In this document: one piece after another, positions 24,589 through 33,381 of the stretch
How the letters are laid out: each line of letters begins with the position of its first letter
Position numbering within the stretch: position 1 is the first letter of the stretch
Program-made: the position numbers and the translations under genes
NCBI RefSeq assembly: GCF_963678845.1
Contig: NZ_OY787468.1
Location: forward strand, 558,001-622,000
Direction of reading: 5' to 3'
Length of the DNA stretch: 64,000 nucleotides
Source of the DNA: an uncultured Bacteroides sp.
GTDB taxonomy: Bacteria; Bacteroidota; Bacteroidia; Bacteroidales; Bacteroidaceae
Notes under the pieces: generated by a model
Seen by the model: the letters and a program-made list of their open reading frames with translations, nothing else
Databases searched by the model: none
Told to the model about the DNA's origin: nothing

Positions 24589-27500
24589 ATGACGATTAGG
24601 TTAAACAAAGTAACAAGAGATTTGAATGTGGGAATCACGACGGTAGTCGAGTTCTTACAAAAAAAAGGATTTTCTATAGAGGCAAACCCGAATACGAAAA
24701 TCACAGAAGAACAGTATGCTATACTTGTAAAAGAGTTTAGTACAGATAAGAATTTGCGAATAGAATCGGAAAAATTTATTCAGGAACGCCAAAATAAAGA
24801 TCGGAACAAAGCATCAATTTCTATTGATGGATTTGAATCGGAGAAAAAAGAAGAGCCCGCTCAGAAAAAAACGGAAAAGGTTATTAAAGTTACTGTTCCC
24901 GAGGATGTCATTCCAAAATTTAAGCAAGTTGGTAAAATTGATTTGGATCAATTGAATAAAAAGGCTCATACTGAACCTGCTCCAGCCCCGGTCAAAGAAG
25001 AAGTGGTAGAAAAACCAAAACCTTCTGTGGTATCTCAGCCTGTTGCTCCTCAACCGGTTGCTGAACCAAAGCCTGTTGAAGCGCCTAAGCCGGTACCTGA
25101 AACCCCTCAACCTCAGCCTGTTGTTCCTGAAAAGAAGGAAGAAGTTAAGAAAGAGGAAGTAAAGACTCCGATAGTTGAAACTAAAGAAGTTAAAGCTGAA
25201 AAAGTAGTGGCGCAGATTGTTAAAGAAGAAAAACCTGCAGTAGTTGTGAAGAAAGAAACTCCTAAACCTGTAGAGATTAAAAAAGATATGCCTAAATCTG
25301 AATTAAAAGAGGAAAAGAAGGAAGAAATGGTTGAACAAGTGGAAAAAACCGAAGGAGATGACATATATAAAATTCATCAAACCACAGATTTTGTCTCTAA
25401 AATCAATGTAGTTGGTCAGATAGACTTAGCAGCATTGAACCAGTCCACCCGTCCAAAAAAGAAGTCTAAAGAGGAGAAGCGCAAAGAACGTGAAGAAAAA
25501 GACAAACAACGTACTGAGCAGAAGAAGTTGATGAAAGACGCTATTATCAAAGAGATAAGAAAGGATGACGAAAAGACTGTAAAAGTTGTTGATAAAGCGG
25601 AGGAAGATAAGAAGAAAAAGAAACGTAGTCGTATAAATAAAGAGAAGGTTGATATTAATAATGTATCATCACCTAGTGCTCCTTCTAATATGGCTCGTCC
25701 TGTTCCAAATAGTGAAAGAGCAAATAAACCCGCTGGTGGTGGTAGCCATCATCCGGGAAATAAACCTTTCAACAAAGGTCCTCAAGGTGGAGGAGGTAGT
25801 CGCTTTAAGAAACCTGTAGTAAAAGCAGAAGTAAGCGATGAAGATGTAGCAAAGCAGGTTAAAGAAACTTTGGCTCGTCTTACCACAAAAGGTAAAAATA
25901 AGACATCTAAATATCGTAAAGAGAAACGTGACGCTGTATCTAATCGTCAGCAGGCCCTTGACGATCAGGAAATGGCAGAAAGTAGAATCATTAAACTTAC
26001 AGAGTTTGTAACTGCAAACGAACTGGCAAGCATGATGGACGTTTCTGTTAACCAGGTTATCGGTACTTGTATGAGTATTGGTATGATGGTTTCAATCAAT
26101 CAGCGATTAGATGCTGAAACAATTAATATTGTAGCAGAAGAGTTTGGTTTTAAGACTGAATACGTAAGTGCTGATGTATCAGAAGCTATTACTGAGGAAG
26201 AAGATGCTGAAGAAGATTTGGCATCACGCGCACCTATCGTAACTGTGATGGGACACGTTGACCACGGTAAGACTTCATTGCTTGACTATATTCGTAAAGC
26301 GAATGTAATTGCCGGTGAAGCCGGAGGTATTACACAGCACATCGGAGCTTACAATGTGAAGCTGGAAAGCGGAAAAAGAATAACATTCCTGGATACTCCG
26401 GGTCACGAGGCATTTACTGCCATGCGTGCTCGTGGTGCGAAGGTTACAGATATTGCAATTATTATTGTTGCTGCTGATGATGATGTAATGCCTCAGACAA
26501 AAGAGGCTATCAACCATGCGGCTGCAGCTGGTGTTCCTATCGTTTTTGCAATCAATAAGGTTGATAAACCAAATGCAAATCCTGATAAGATAAAGGAAAC
26601 ATTGGCAAATATGAACTATTTGGTGGAAGAATGGGGTGGTAAATACCAGTCTCAGGATATCTCTGCTAAAAAAGGCCAGGGCGTTCATGAATTGTTGGAA
26701 AAAGTATTGCTTGAGGCTGAGTTGCTTGACTTGAAAGCGAATCCAAATCGTAATGCAACTGGTTCAGTTATTGAGTCTACTTTGGATAAAGGACGTGGAT
26801 ATGTTGCCACAGTTCTTGTATCAAACGGAACAATAAAGATGGGTGACATTCTGCTTGCCGGAACTAATTACGGTAAAGTAAAAGCAATGTTCAATGAACG
26901 TAACCAACGTATTAAACAAGCTGGTCCTTCAGAACCGGTATTGATTCTTGGTTTGAACGGCGCTCCAACTGCCGGTGATACTTTCCATGTGATTGAAACA
27001 GAACAGGAAGCTCGTGAAATTGCTAACAAACGTGAGCAGTTGCAACGTGAACAAGGCTTACGTACTCAGAAACTTCTTACTTTGGATGAAGTTGGCCGTC
27101 GTATTGCATTGGGTAACTTCCAGGAATTGAATATCATTGTGAAGGGTGACGTGGATGGTTCTATTGAAGCATTGTCCGACTCCTTGATCAAGCTTTCTAC
27201 TCAACAGATTCAGGTTAACGTTCTTCATAAGGCTGTAGGTCAGATTTCTGAATCAGATGTGACTTTGGCTGCTGCTTCCAATGCTATTATTATTGGATTC
27301 CAGGTACGTCCATCAGCTTCTGCACGTAGATTTGCTGAACAGGAAGGTGTTGATATCCGCATGTATTCTATTATCTACGATGCAATTGAAGAAGTGAAGG
27401 CCGCTATGGAAGGTATGCTTGCTCCGGTTGTTAAGGAAGAAGTTACTGCAAGTATCGAAGTTCGCGAAGTGTTCCACATTACCAAAGTTGGTACTGTTGC

Positions 27501-27732
27501 CGGTGCAATGGTTAAGGAAGGTAAAGTGAAACGTTCTAATAAAGCACGTCTTATCCGTGATGGTATTGTTATCTTTACCGGTGAGATCAATGCATTGAAG
27601 CGCTTCAAGGATGACGTGAAAGAAGTTGCCGTGAATTATGAATGTGGTATCAGCTTACAAAACTATAGTGACATAAAGGTAGGCGATATCATTGAATCAT
27701 TCGAAGAAGTAGAAGTGAAACAAACATTATAA
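24589..27732 (+). CDS. infB: Translation initiation factor IF-2
   Basis: IF-2 is the GTPase that places initiator tRNA on the 30S subunit. The 1047-aa protein has an N-terminal IF2N-like motif (LNKVTRDLNVGITTVVEFLQKKGF). A long low-complexity Lys/Glu/Pro region spans residues about 75-420 and includes a Gly-rich patch. The GTPase core follows: G1 VTVMGHVDHGKTSLLDY, G3 DTPGHEAFTAMRARGA, G4 NKVDKPNANPDK. Domains II-IV end with GECGISLQNYSDIK-like text (YECGISLQNYSDIKVGDIIE). It is separated from nusA by 114 bp with no feature I can name. Confidence 0.96.
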   Translation: MTIRLNKVTRDLNVGITTVVEFLQKKGFSIEANPNTKITEEQYAILVKEFSTDKNLRIESEKFIQERQNKDRNKASISIDGFESEKKEEPAQKKTEKVIKVTVPEDVIPKFKQVGKIDLDQLNKKAHTEPAPAPVKEEVVEKPKPSVVSQPVAPQPVAEPKPVEAPKPVPETPQPQPVVPEKKEEVKKEEVKTPIVETKEVKAEKVVAQIVKEEKPAVVVKKETPKPVEIKKDMPKSELKEEKKEEMVEQVEKTEGDDIYKIHQTTDFVSKINVVGQIDLAALNQSTRPKKKSKEEKRKEREEKDKQRTEQKKLMKDAIIKEIRKDDEKTVKVVDKAEEDKKKKKRSRINKEKVDINNVSSPSAPSNMARPVPNSERANKPAGGGSHHPGNKPFNKGPQGGGGSRFKKPVVKAEVSDEDVAKQVKETLARLTTKGKNKTSKYRKEKRDAVSNRQQALDDQEMAESRIIKLTEFVTANELASMMDVSVNQVIGTCMSIGMMVSINQRLDAETINIVAEEFGFKTEYVSADVSEAITEEEDAEEDLASRAPIVTVMGHVDHGKTSLLDYIRKANVIAGEAGGITQHIGAYNVKLESGKRITFLDTPGHEAFTAMRARGAKVTDIAIIIVAADDDVMPQTKEAINHAAAAGVPIVFAINKVDKPNANPDKIKETLANMNYLVEEWGGKYQSQDISAKKGQGVHELLEKVLLEAELLDLKANPNRNATGSVIESTLDKGRGYVATVLVSNGTIKMGDILLAGTNYGKVKAMFNERNQRIKQAGPSEPVLILGLNGAPTAGDTFHVIETEQEAREIANKREQLQREQGLRTQKLLTLDEVGRRIALGNFQELNIIVKGDVDGSIEALSDSLIKLSTQQIQVNVLHKAVGQISESDVTLAAASNAIIIGFQVRPSASARRFAEQEGVDIRMYSIIYDAIEEVKAAMEGMLAPVVKEEVTASIEVREVFHITKVGTVAGAMVKEGKVKRSNKARLIRDGIVIFTGEINALKRFKDDVKEVAVNYECGISLQNYSDIKVGDIIESFEEVEVKQTL

Positions 27733-27788
27733 TATACTGATTTGCCAATTTGCCAATAGGCGATTGGCTTGTCAGAAAGACAATAATA

Positions 27789-27852
27789 ATGTGCCGATGT
27801 GCTAACTTATCAATATTTGGTATAGTAAGAGGCACTTCGGCACATTTTTTGT
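27789..27852 (+). terminator. Terminator of the rimP-nusA-infB operon
   Basis: ATGTGCCGATGTGC (27789-27802) pairs, with one mismatch, with GCACTTCGGCACAT (27832-27845), followed by a run of T. Confidence 0.75.
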
Positions 27853-27864
27853 ATATAGATATAT

Positions 27865-28365
27865 ATGAAGACAATTGATCTATTGATATTACTGGTTATA
27901 GTTGCCGGAGCTGTAACGGGCTATAGTAGGGGAGGAGTTAAACTCTTTGTTTCTACAGTAGGGCTAATCCTGGGATTATATCTTGCAAGACTTCTTTATA
28001 TGCCATTGGCCGAGAAGCTTTGCCCTTCGGTATCCAGCTCTATGACATTTGCCAAAGGACTAGCCTTTATGATAATCTGGGTAGCTGTGCCATTACTTAC
28101 CACATTTGCTGGCGGATTCCTTACCAAGACTCTCGAAGCAATGCACATAAACTGGTTGAATAAATGGGCGGGAGCTGCCCTTGGCGGACTGAAATACCTT
28201 TTGATAATAAGCATATTCATTAATGTTGTGCAATTCATAGATGGAAGTAATCATCTGATTTCGCAAACAAATAAGCAGGATGCTCTGTTATACTATCCAA
28301 CGCAGAAGGTTGCGGGAATCGTATTCCCTTTGGTTAAAGAAGTTTCGAATAAATATATTCATTAA
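27865..28365 (+). CDS. CvpA-family membrane protein
   Basis: This 166-aa protein has four hydrophobic segments and the CvpA family pattern (IDLLILLVIVAGAVTGYSRG, GLILGLYLARLLY, FMIIWVAVPLLTTFAGG, WLNKWAGAALGGLKYLLIIS). CvpA proteins are inner-membrane proteins first linked to colicin V production. Their basic function is unclear. It starts just after the infB terminator and lies 2 bp before sufB, so it is probably the first gene of the suf transcript. Confidence 0.85.
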   Translation: MKTIDLLILLVIVAGAVTGYSRGGVKLFVSTVGLILGLYLARLLYMPLAEKLCPSVSSSMTFAKGLAFMIIWVAVPLLTTFAGGFLTKTLEAMHINWLNKWAGAALGGLKYLLIISIFINVVQFIDGSNHLISQTNKQDALLYYPTQKVAGIVFPLVKEVSNKYIH

Positions 28366-28367
28366 AT

Positions 28368-29822
28368 ATGCAACAAGAAGAACCCAATAAATATTTGAAA
28401 GAGATTACGGAGGAGAAGTACAAATATGGCTTCACTACCGACGTACAGACCGACATTATCCCCATAGGGCTTAATGAAGATGTAGTTCGTCTGATCTCTG
28501 CTAAAAAGAATGAGCCGGAATGGTTACTTGAATTCCGACTGAAGGCTTATCGCCATTGGTTAACACTGGAGATGCCAACATGGGCACACCTTACTATTCC
28601 TGAAATAGATTATCAAAGTATTAGTTACTATGCTGATCCTACCAAGAAGAAGGAAGGACCAAAATCGCTGGATGAGGTTGACCCTGAACTGATCAAAACA
28701 TTTAATAAGTTGGGTATTCCTTTGGAGGAACGACTGGCTTTAAGTGGAATGGCGGTAGATGCCGTAATGGACTCTGTTTCCGTTAAGACTACCTTTAAAG
28801 AAACATTGATGGAGAAAGGAATCATTTTCTGCTCCTTTAGTGAGGCTGTTCGTGAACATCCTGATTTGGTTAAGAAGTATCTGGGAAGCGTGGTTGGTTA
28901 CAGAGATAATTTCTTTGCGTCGCTTAACTCGGCAGTGTTCTCTGACGGATCGTTTGTTTACATTCCTAAAGGTGTACGTTGCCCAATGGAACTTTCTACC
29001 TATTTCCGTATCAATGCAGCTAATACCGGTCAGTTTGAAAGAACACTGATTGTAGCCGATGATGATGCTTATGTTAGTTATCTGGAAGGTTGCACCGCTC
29101 CAATGCGTGATGAAAACCAACTGCATGCTGCCATTGTGGAAATAATTGTTCACGAACGGGCAGAGGTGAAATATTCAACCGTACAGAATTGGTATCCGGG
29201 CGATAGTAACGGTAAGGGTGGTGTTTACAATTTTGTGACTAAACGAGGTATTTGCAAAGGAAATGATTCTAAACTATCCTGGACTCAGGTAGAAACCGGA
29301 TCGGCTATTACCTGGAAATACCCAAGTTGCATTTTGGCCGGTGATAATTCTGTGGCAGAATTCTATTCTGTAGCGGTAACCAATAACTACCAGCAGGCAG
29401 ATACCGGAACAAAGATGATTCATTTGGGAAAGAATACCAAGAGCACTATTATGTCTAAGGGTATTTCTGCCGGACATAGCCAGAACTCATACCGCGGATT
29501 GGTTAAGGTTGTGGAAAAAGCCGAAGGTTCCCGTAATTATAGCCAGTGTGACAGTCTGCTGTTAGGTGATAAGTGTGGAGCTCATACTTTCCCTTACATG
29601 GATATTCATAACGAAACAGCGGTAGTTGAGCATGAAGCTACCACATCGAAGATCAGTGAAGACCAGCTGTTCTATTGCAATCAGAGAGGTATCTCAACGG
29701 AAGATGCTATTGGTTTGATTGTAAATGGTTATGCAAAAGAAGTAATTAATAAACTTCCGATGGAGTTTGCTGTGGAAGCTCAGAAGCTGCTGCAAGTTTC
29801 TTTGGAAGGTTCAGTAGGATAA
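28368..29822 (+). CDS. sufB: Fe-S cluster assembly scaffold SufB
   Basis: SufB is the scaffold on which the SufBCD complex builds Fe-S clusters. The 484-aa protein has an N-terminal helical part (YKYGFTTDVQTDIIPIGLNEDVVRLISAKKNEP) and a long beta-helix with SYLEGCTAPMRDENQLHAAIVE, YSTVQNWYPGD, GDKCGAHTFPYMD, the AVVEHEATTSKISEDQLFYCNQRGIS block and the C-terminal dimer helices. It is the first of four consecutive suf genes. No sufE or sufU partner is in this window. Confidence 0.96.
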   Translation: MQQEEPNKYLKEITEEKYKYGFTTDVQTDIIPIGLNEDVVRLISAKKNEPEWLLEFRLKAYRHWLTLEMPTWAHLTIPEIDYQSISYYADPTKKKEGPKSLDEVDPELIKTFNKLGIPLEERLALSGMAVDAVMDSVSVKTTFKETLMEKGIIFCSFSEAVREHPDLVKKYLGSVVGYRDNFFASLNSAVFSDGSFVYIPKGVRCPMELSTYFRINAANTGQFERTLIVADDDAYVSYLEGCTAPMRDENQLHAAIVEIIVHERAEVKYSTVQNWYPGDSNGKGGVYNFVTKRGICKGNDSKLSWTQVETGSAITWKYPSCILAGDNSVAEFYSVAVTNNYQQADTGTKMIHLGKNTKSTIMSKGISAGHSQNSYRGLVKVVEKAEGSRNYSQCDSLLLGDKCGAHTFPYMDIHNETAVVEHEATTSKISEDQLFYCNQRGISTEDAIGLIVNGYAKEVINKLPMEFAVEAQKLLQVSLEGSVG

Positions 29823-29839
29823 ATAAAAACTAAAATAAT

Positions 29840-30592
29840 ATGCTCGAGATAAAAGATTTACATGCCAGTATTAACGGCAAAGAGATATTAAAAGGAATAA
29901 ACCTGACTGTGAAACCCGGAGAGGTTCATGCCATCATGGGGCCCAACGGATCAGGAAAAAGTACATTGTCGTCGGTACTGACCGGTAATCCGGCTTTTGA
30001 AGTGACCAAAGGTTCTGTTAGTTTTTACGGAAAGAACCTGTTGGACTTGCCTCCTGAAGACCGCAGTCGTGAGGGAATTTTCCTAAGTTTCCAGTATCCG
30101 GTGGAGATTCCGGGAGTAAGTATGGTAAACTTTATGCGTACTGCTGTGAATGAACACCGCAAATATAAAGGAATTCCAGCTCTTACAGCCAGTGAGTTCC
30201 TGAAACTGATGCGTGAGAAACGTGCGGTTGTTGAACTGGATACTAAATTGGCTAATCGTTCAGTTAACGAAGGTTTCAGTGGCGGCGAGAAGAAAAGAAA
30301 TGAAATTTTCCAGATGGCAATGTTGGAACCTCGTTTGTCTATATTGGATGAGACAGATAGTGGACTTGATATTGATGCCCTTCGCATTGTGGCCAACGGA
30401 GTAAACCTTTTGAAGACTCCAGAGAATTCTACAATTGTGATTACTCACTACCAACGATTGCTTGATTATATCAAGCCGGATATTGTACATGTACTTTATC
30501 AGGGAAAAATCGTAAAGACTGCCGGACCGGAATTAGCTCTTGAACTTGAAGAAAAGGGTTATGACTGGATTAAGAAAGAACTGGGAGAATAA
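29840..30592 (+). CDS. sufC: Fe-S cluster assembly ATPase SufC
   Basis: SufC is the ABC-type ATPase of the SufBCD complex and lacks membrane domains. The 250-aa protein shows Walker A GPNGSGKST (residues 34-42), Q-loop SFQYPVEIPG, the signature FSGGEKKRNE, Walker B LSILDETDSGLD and the switch histidine in VITHYQRLL. It lies between sufB and sufD with short gaps. Confidence 0.97.
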   Translation: MLEIKDLHASINGKEILKGINLTVKPGEVHAIMGPNGSGKSTLSSVLTGNPAFEVTKGSVSFYGKNLLDLPPEDRSREGIFLSFQYPVEIPGVSMVNFMRTAVNEHRKYKGIPALTASEFLKLMREKRAVVELDTKLANRSVNEGFSGGEKKRNEIFQMAMLEPRLSILDETDSGLDIDALRIVANGVNLLKTPENSTIVITHYQRLLDYIKPDIVHVLYQGKIVKTAGPELALELEEKGYDWIKKELGE

Positions 30593-30644
30593 TAATTAAT
30601 TTGTTGGCATCTCATTTGAATGCCGGCAGTTAACAAATAAGATT

Positions 30645-31985
30645 ATGGTAGAACAACAATATATCGACCTCTTTTCTCAGTGTGAAGCGATGATTTGTTC
30701 ACACAGTGCGGAAGTTCTGAATGCCAAACGCGTTGAGGCCTTTGCCGACTTTGAACGATTGGGCTTTCCCACCCAGAAGCTGGAAGATTATAAATATACA
30801 GATATAAGCGAAGCCTTTGCTCCGGATTATGGATTGAACCTGAACCGTCTGGAAATACCGGTTAATCCGTATGAAGTATTTAAGTGTGACGTGCCAAACA
30901 TGAGCACTTCGCTGTACTTCGTTGTAAACGATGCTTTTTACACCAAAGCTCAGCCAAAGGTTGAACTTCCTGAAGGAGTACTGATGGGCAGTCTGAAAGA
31001 AATGGCCCAGACTCATCCGGAACTGGTGAGCAAATATTATGGTAAGCTGGCCAAAACTTCGGAAGACGGGGTTACAGCTTTCAACACTACATTCGCTCAG
31101 GATGGTGTTTTTCTCTATATTCCCAAAGGAGTAGTGGTGGAACGCACCATTCAGCTGGTAAATATCCTTAGGGGAGATGTGGACTTCATGGTCAACCGCC
31201 GTGTTCTTGTGGTACTTGAAGACGGTGCACAAGCCAAACTGTTGGTTTGTGACCATGCACAGGATCAGGTGAACTTCCTCACTACTCAGGTAATAGAGGT
31301 GTTTGCAGGGCCGAATACTGTGTTTGATATGTATGAGCTGGAAGAAACTCATGTGGCAAGTACAAGAATCTCCAATTGTTATGTACGCCAAGAGGCAGGA
31401 TCAAATGTTCTTCTCAACGGAATGACACTGCATAACGGTACCACCCGTAACCGTACCCACGTATTATTGGCTGGAGAACATGCCGAGATCACCCTTTGCG
31501 GTATGGCTATTGCAGATAAGAATCAGCAAGTGGACAATCATACATTCATTGATCATGCCGTTTCCAACTGTACCAGCAATGAACTCTTTAAATATGTTCT
31601 TGACGACGAAGCACGCGGTGCATTTGCCGGAAAGGTTTTGGTTCGTAAGGATGCACAGAAAACATTCTCTCAGCAAACAAACAGGAATCTTTGTGTAACC
31701 AAAGAAGCCAGAATGTATACTCAGCCACAGCTGGAAATCTATGCCGACGATGTGAAGTGCGGTCATGGAGCAACGGTTGGACAACTGGATGAAGGAGCTC
31801 TTTTCTATATGCAGGCTCGCGGTATCTCACAAAGAGAAGCCCGCTTACTGCTTATGTTTGCTTTCGTTAATGAAGTAGTTGACAATATCCGCATAGATGT
31901 TCTTAAAGAACGTCTGCATCTGTTGATAGAGAAACGATTCCGTGGCGAATTAAGCAAATGTGTGGGTTGCGCAGGGTGCAAATAA
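30645..31985 (+). CDS. sufD: Fe-S cluster assembly protein SufD
   Basis: SufD pairs with SufB in the scaffold complex. The 446-aa protein has the SufB/D beta-helix fold: LEDYKYTDISEAF, YIPKGVVVERTIQLVN, NGMTLHNGTTRNRTHVLLAG, QPQLEIYADDVKCGHGATVGQLDEGALFYMQARGIS. The histidine in KCGHGATVG is the conserved SufD residue. The C-terminus ends in a CxxCxxC motif (KCVGCAGCK), which I believe is usual in Bacteroidetes and may bind metal. Confidence 0.95.
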   Translation: MVEQQYIDLFSQCEAMICSHSAEVLNAKRVEAFADFERLGFPTQKLEDYKYTDISEAFAPDYGLNLNRLEIPVNPYEVFKCDVPNMSTSLYFVVNDAFYTKAQPKVELPEGVLMGSLKEMAQTHPELVSKYYGKLAKTSEDGVTAFNTTFAQDGVFLYIPKGVVVERTIQLVNILRGDVDFMVNRRVLVVLEDGAQAKLLVCDHAQDQVNFLTTQVIEVFAGPNTVFDMYELEETHVASTRISNCYVRQEAGSNVLLNGMTLHNGTTRNRTHVLLAGEHAEITLCGMAIADKNQQVDNHTFIDHAVSNCTSNELFKYVLDDEARGAFAGKVLVRKDAQKTFSQQTNRNLCVTKEARMYTQPQLEIYADDVKCGHGATVGQLDEGALFYMQARGISQREARLLLMFAFVNEVVDNIRIDVLKERLHLLIEKRFRGELSKCVGCAGCK

Positions 31986-32012
31986 GTTTATTGATAAATA
32001 AAAAATAAATCA

Positions 32013-33227
32013 ATGATCAATATAGAAGCTATTCGTAAGGACTTCCCTATACTTCAACGCGAAGTGTACGGCAAACCTTTGATCTATTTCGATAACGGAG
32101 CAACCACTCAGAAGCCCCGCTGTATGGTCGAAGCAATTACGGAGGAATATTACTCAGTGAATGCCAATGTTCACCGCGGAGTTCACTTCCTGAGTCAGCA
32201 GGCTACGGAATTGCACGAAGGTTCACGTAAAACTGTTCAGCAGTTTATCAATGCCCGCAGTACAAACGAAATTATATTTACTCGTGGCACCACGGAATCA
32301 ATCAATCTTCTTGCCTTCAGTTTCGGTGAAGCTTTTTGCAAGGAAGGCGATGAGATTATCATCTCTGTGATGGAACACCACAGTAATATTGTTCCCTGGC
32401 AGATGCTTGCTGCCCGCAAAGGAATCACTGTAAAGGTTGTGCCTATCAATGAAAAGGGCGAACTGATCATGGACGAGTATAAATCGTTCTTCTCTGAGCG
32501 GACAAAGCTGGTTTCTATAGCACATGTTTCCAATGTACTGGGAACCATCAATCCGGTTAAGGAGATGATTGCCTTTGCTCATGAGCACAACGTGCCTGTT
32601 TTAGTAGATGGTGCACAGTCCGTTCCTCACATGAAAGTAGATGTTCAGGACCTGGATGCCGATTTCTATGCCTTTTCCGGACACAAGATATACGGCCCAA
32701 CAGGTGTCGGTGTTCTTTACGGAAAGGAAGAGTGGCTCGATAAACTTCCGCCTTACCAAGGGGGAGGAGAGATGATTCAGACAGTAAGCTTTGAGAAGAC
32801 AGTATTCAATGAACTTCCTTTCAAGTTTGAAGCTGGTACCCCCGATTATATCGGAACCACCGCACTGGCTGTCTCTCTTGATTATGTCTCAAAGATTGGA
32901 ATGGATCAGATTGGTGCTTATGAACACGAGCTTACAACCTATGCCATGCAACGCCTTAAAGCAATTGAAGGCATGAGAATCTTTGGCGAGGCAGATCAGA
33001 AGGGTAGTGTAATTTCTTTCCTTGTAGGAAACATTCATCACTTTGATATGGGAACTTTACTCGACCGCCTTGGAATTGCTGTCCGCACCGGACATCATTG
33101 CGCTCAGCCGCTTATGCAAAATCTCGGCATTGAGGGAACTGTCCGCGCTTCTTTCGGTTTGTATAATACCAAAGAGGAGGTTGATGCACTGGTTGCAGGC
33201 ATCGAACGGGTTAGAAAGATGTTTTAG
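32013..33227 (+). CDS. sufS: Cysteine desulfurase SufS
   Basis: SufS takes sulfur from cysteine for the SufBCD scaffold. The 404-aa group II desulfurase shows IYFDNGATTQKP, the PLP-pocket EHHSNIVPWQ and VDGAQSVPHMKVD, the PLP lysine in FSGHKIYGPTGVGVLYG, and the active-site cysteine in RTGHHCAQPLM. It is the last gene of the suf run, followed by a strong terminator. Confidence 0.96.
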   Translation: MINIEAIRKDFPILQREVYGKPLIYFDNGATTQKPRCMVEAITEEYYSVNANVHRGVHFLSQQATELHEGSRKTVQQFINARSTNEIIFTRGTTESINLLAFSFGEAFCKEGDEIIISVMEHHSNIVPWQMLAARKGITVKVVPINEKGELIMDEYKSFFSERTKLVSIAHVSNVLGTINPVKEMIAFAHEHNVPVLVDGAQSVPHMKVDVQDLDADFYAFSGHKIYGPTGVGVLYGKEEWLDKLPPYQGGGEMIQTVSFEKTVFNELPFKFEAGTPDYIGTTALAVSLDYVSKIGMDQIGAYEHELTTYAMQRLKAIEGMRIFGEADQKGSVISFLVGNIHHFDMGTLLDRLGIAVRTGHHCAQPLMQNLGIEGTVRASFGLYNTKEEVDALVAGIERVRKMF

Positions 33228-33236
33228 AAAATACAT

Positions 33237-33282
33237 AAAAAGCAAAAGAGACTGTTCAGTTGGACAGTCTTTTTTGCTTTTT
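33237..33282 (+). terminator. Terminator of the suf operon
   Basis: A 19-bp stem (33237-33255 with 33264-33282, one G-U pair) containing AGACTGT / ACAGTCT, with T-rich descending arm. Confidence 0.88.
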
Positions 33283-33381
33283 ATACTAAAAGAACAGAGA
33301 GAACTTTATCTGTTCTAAAGGCATTACACTTGAATGGACATGTTGCAATATTCGAAGAAAGTCTGAAGAATAGAATTATAT